The notes beneath the pieces were generated by a model, which saw only the letters and a list, made by a program, of their open reading frames with translations, was not told the origin of the DNA and ran no database searches. A program made the position numbers and the translations under genes. Shown in pieces: positions 5,832-5,870 of a stretch of DNA of 5,870 nucleotides. This DNA is from Chloroflexota bacterium (GTDB taxonomy: Bacteria > Chloroflexota > Dehalococcoidia > SZUA-161): NCBI GenBank assembly GCA_030668425.1, contig DAOUTY010000118.1, positions 1 to 5,870 of the forward strand, read 5' to 3'. Numbering within the stretch: position 1 is the first letter of the stretch; the number at the start of each line of letters is the position of its first letter.

Positions 5832-5870
5832 TTACCAGGCGAGCCAACCTCCATCCACAGCTATCGTGTC
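5832..5870 (-). CDS. 3' end of a short-chain dehydrogenase/reductase (SDR), cut by the window edge
   Basis: Reading the minus strand from the window edge gives DTIAVDGGWLAW followed by TAA (5834-5832). A strand ending in VDGG and a short aromatic tail is the classic C-terminus of SDR enzymes of the FabG/3-oxoacyl-ACP reductase type, where it follows a (T)G-x-x-I strand. Only the last 12 residues are inside the window, so the active site and cofactor motif cannot be seen. The gene is convergent with the enoate-reductase-like gene, stops 35 bp apart. An SDR could supply or use the ketone or hydroxyl next to the C=C bond handled by that enzyme, but this is inference from proximity. Confidence 0.72.
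   Translation of the reverse strand, partial: DTIAVDGGWLAW

Overview
The window reads as bacterial chromosome: compact genes, short intergenic gaps, Shine-Dalgarno (SD) sequences of the GGAGG type and a near-consensus sigma70-type promoter. The enzyme content (an FMN/4Fe-4S/FAD enoate-reductase-type flavoprotein and a GMC-type flavoprotein with a cysteine cluster) suits an anaerobic or facultative bacterium. A Chloroflexota or Desulfobacterota origin is only a guess; no marker gene here fixes the taxonomy.

Layout. Positions 1-84 hold no gene, only a small hairpin. Positions 85-3480 are a leftward (minus-strand) four-gene run, in transcription order: a GNAT acetyltransferase (3480-3025), a nitrilase-superfamily carbon-nitrogen hydrolase (3006-2152), a second, longer GNAT-like protein (2117-1446) and a GMC-type FAD oxidoreductase with a CxxCxxCxxxC cluster (about 1398-85). 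Gaps are 18, 34 and 47 bp, so they are probably one transcript driven by a TTGACA-17-TATGCT promoter at 3511-3539. Positions 3481-3741 are a 261-bp divergent control region with two back-to-back promoter candidates and a 28-bp imperfect palindrome just upstream of the rightward gene. Positions 3742-5796 hold one large plus-strand gene for a 684-residue FadH/BaiCD/2-enoate-reductase-like NADH:flavin oxidoreductase. Only 35 bp further, the last 12 codons of a short-chain dehydrogenase/reductase (SDR) enter from the right on the minus strand, convergent to it.

How the genes may work together (inference). The enoate-reductase-like enzyme, the SDR and the GMC oxidoreductase are all redox enzymes for alcohols, ketones and conjugated C=C bonds, as found in degradation or saturation of fatty, aromatic or steroid-like acids. 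The two GNATs and the C-N hydrolase form a separate amide-forming and amide-cleaving module. GNAT and C-N hydrolase domains are known to be fused in one protein in some bacteria, in the same order as the first two genes here. No substrate can be assigned from sequence alone. I found no RNA genes, CRISPR arrays, insertion sequences or clear intrinsic terminators.
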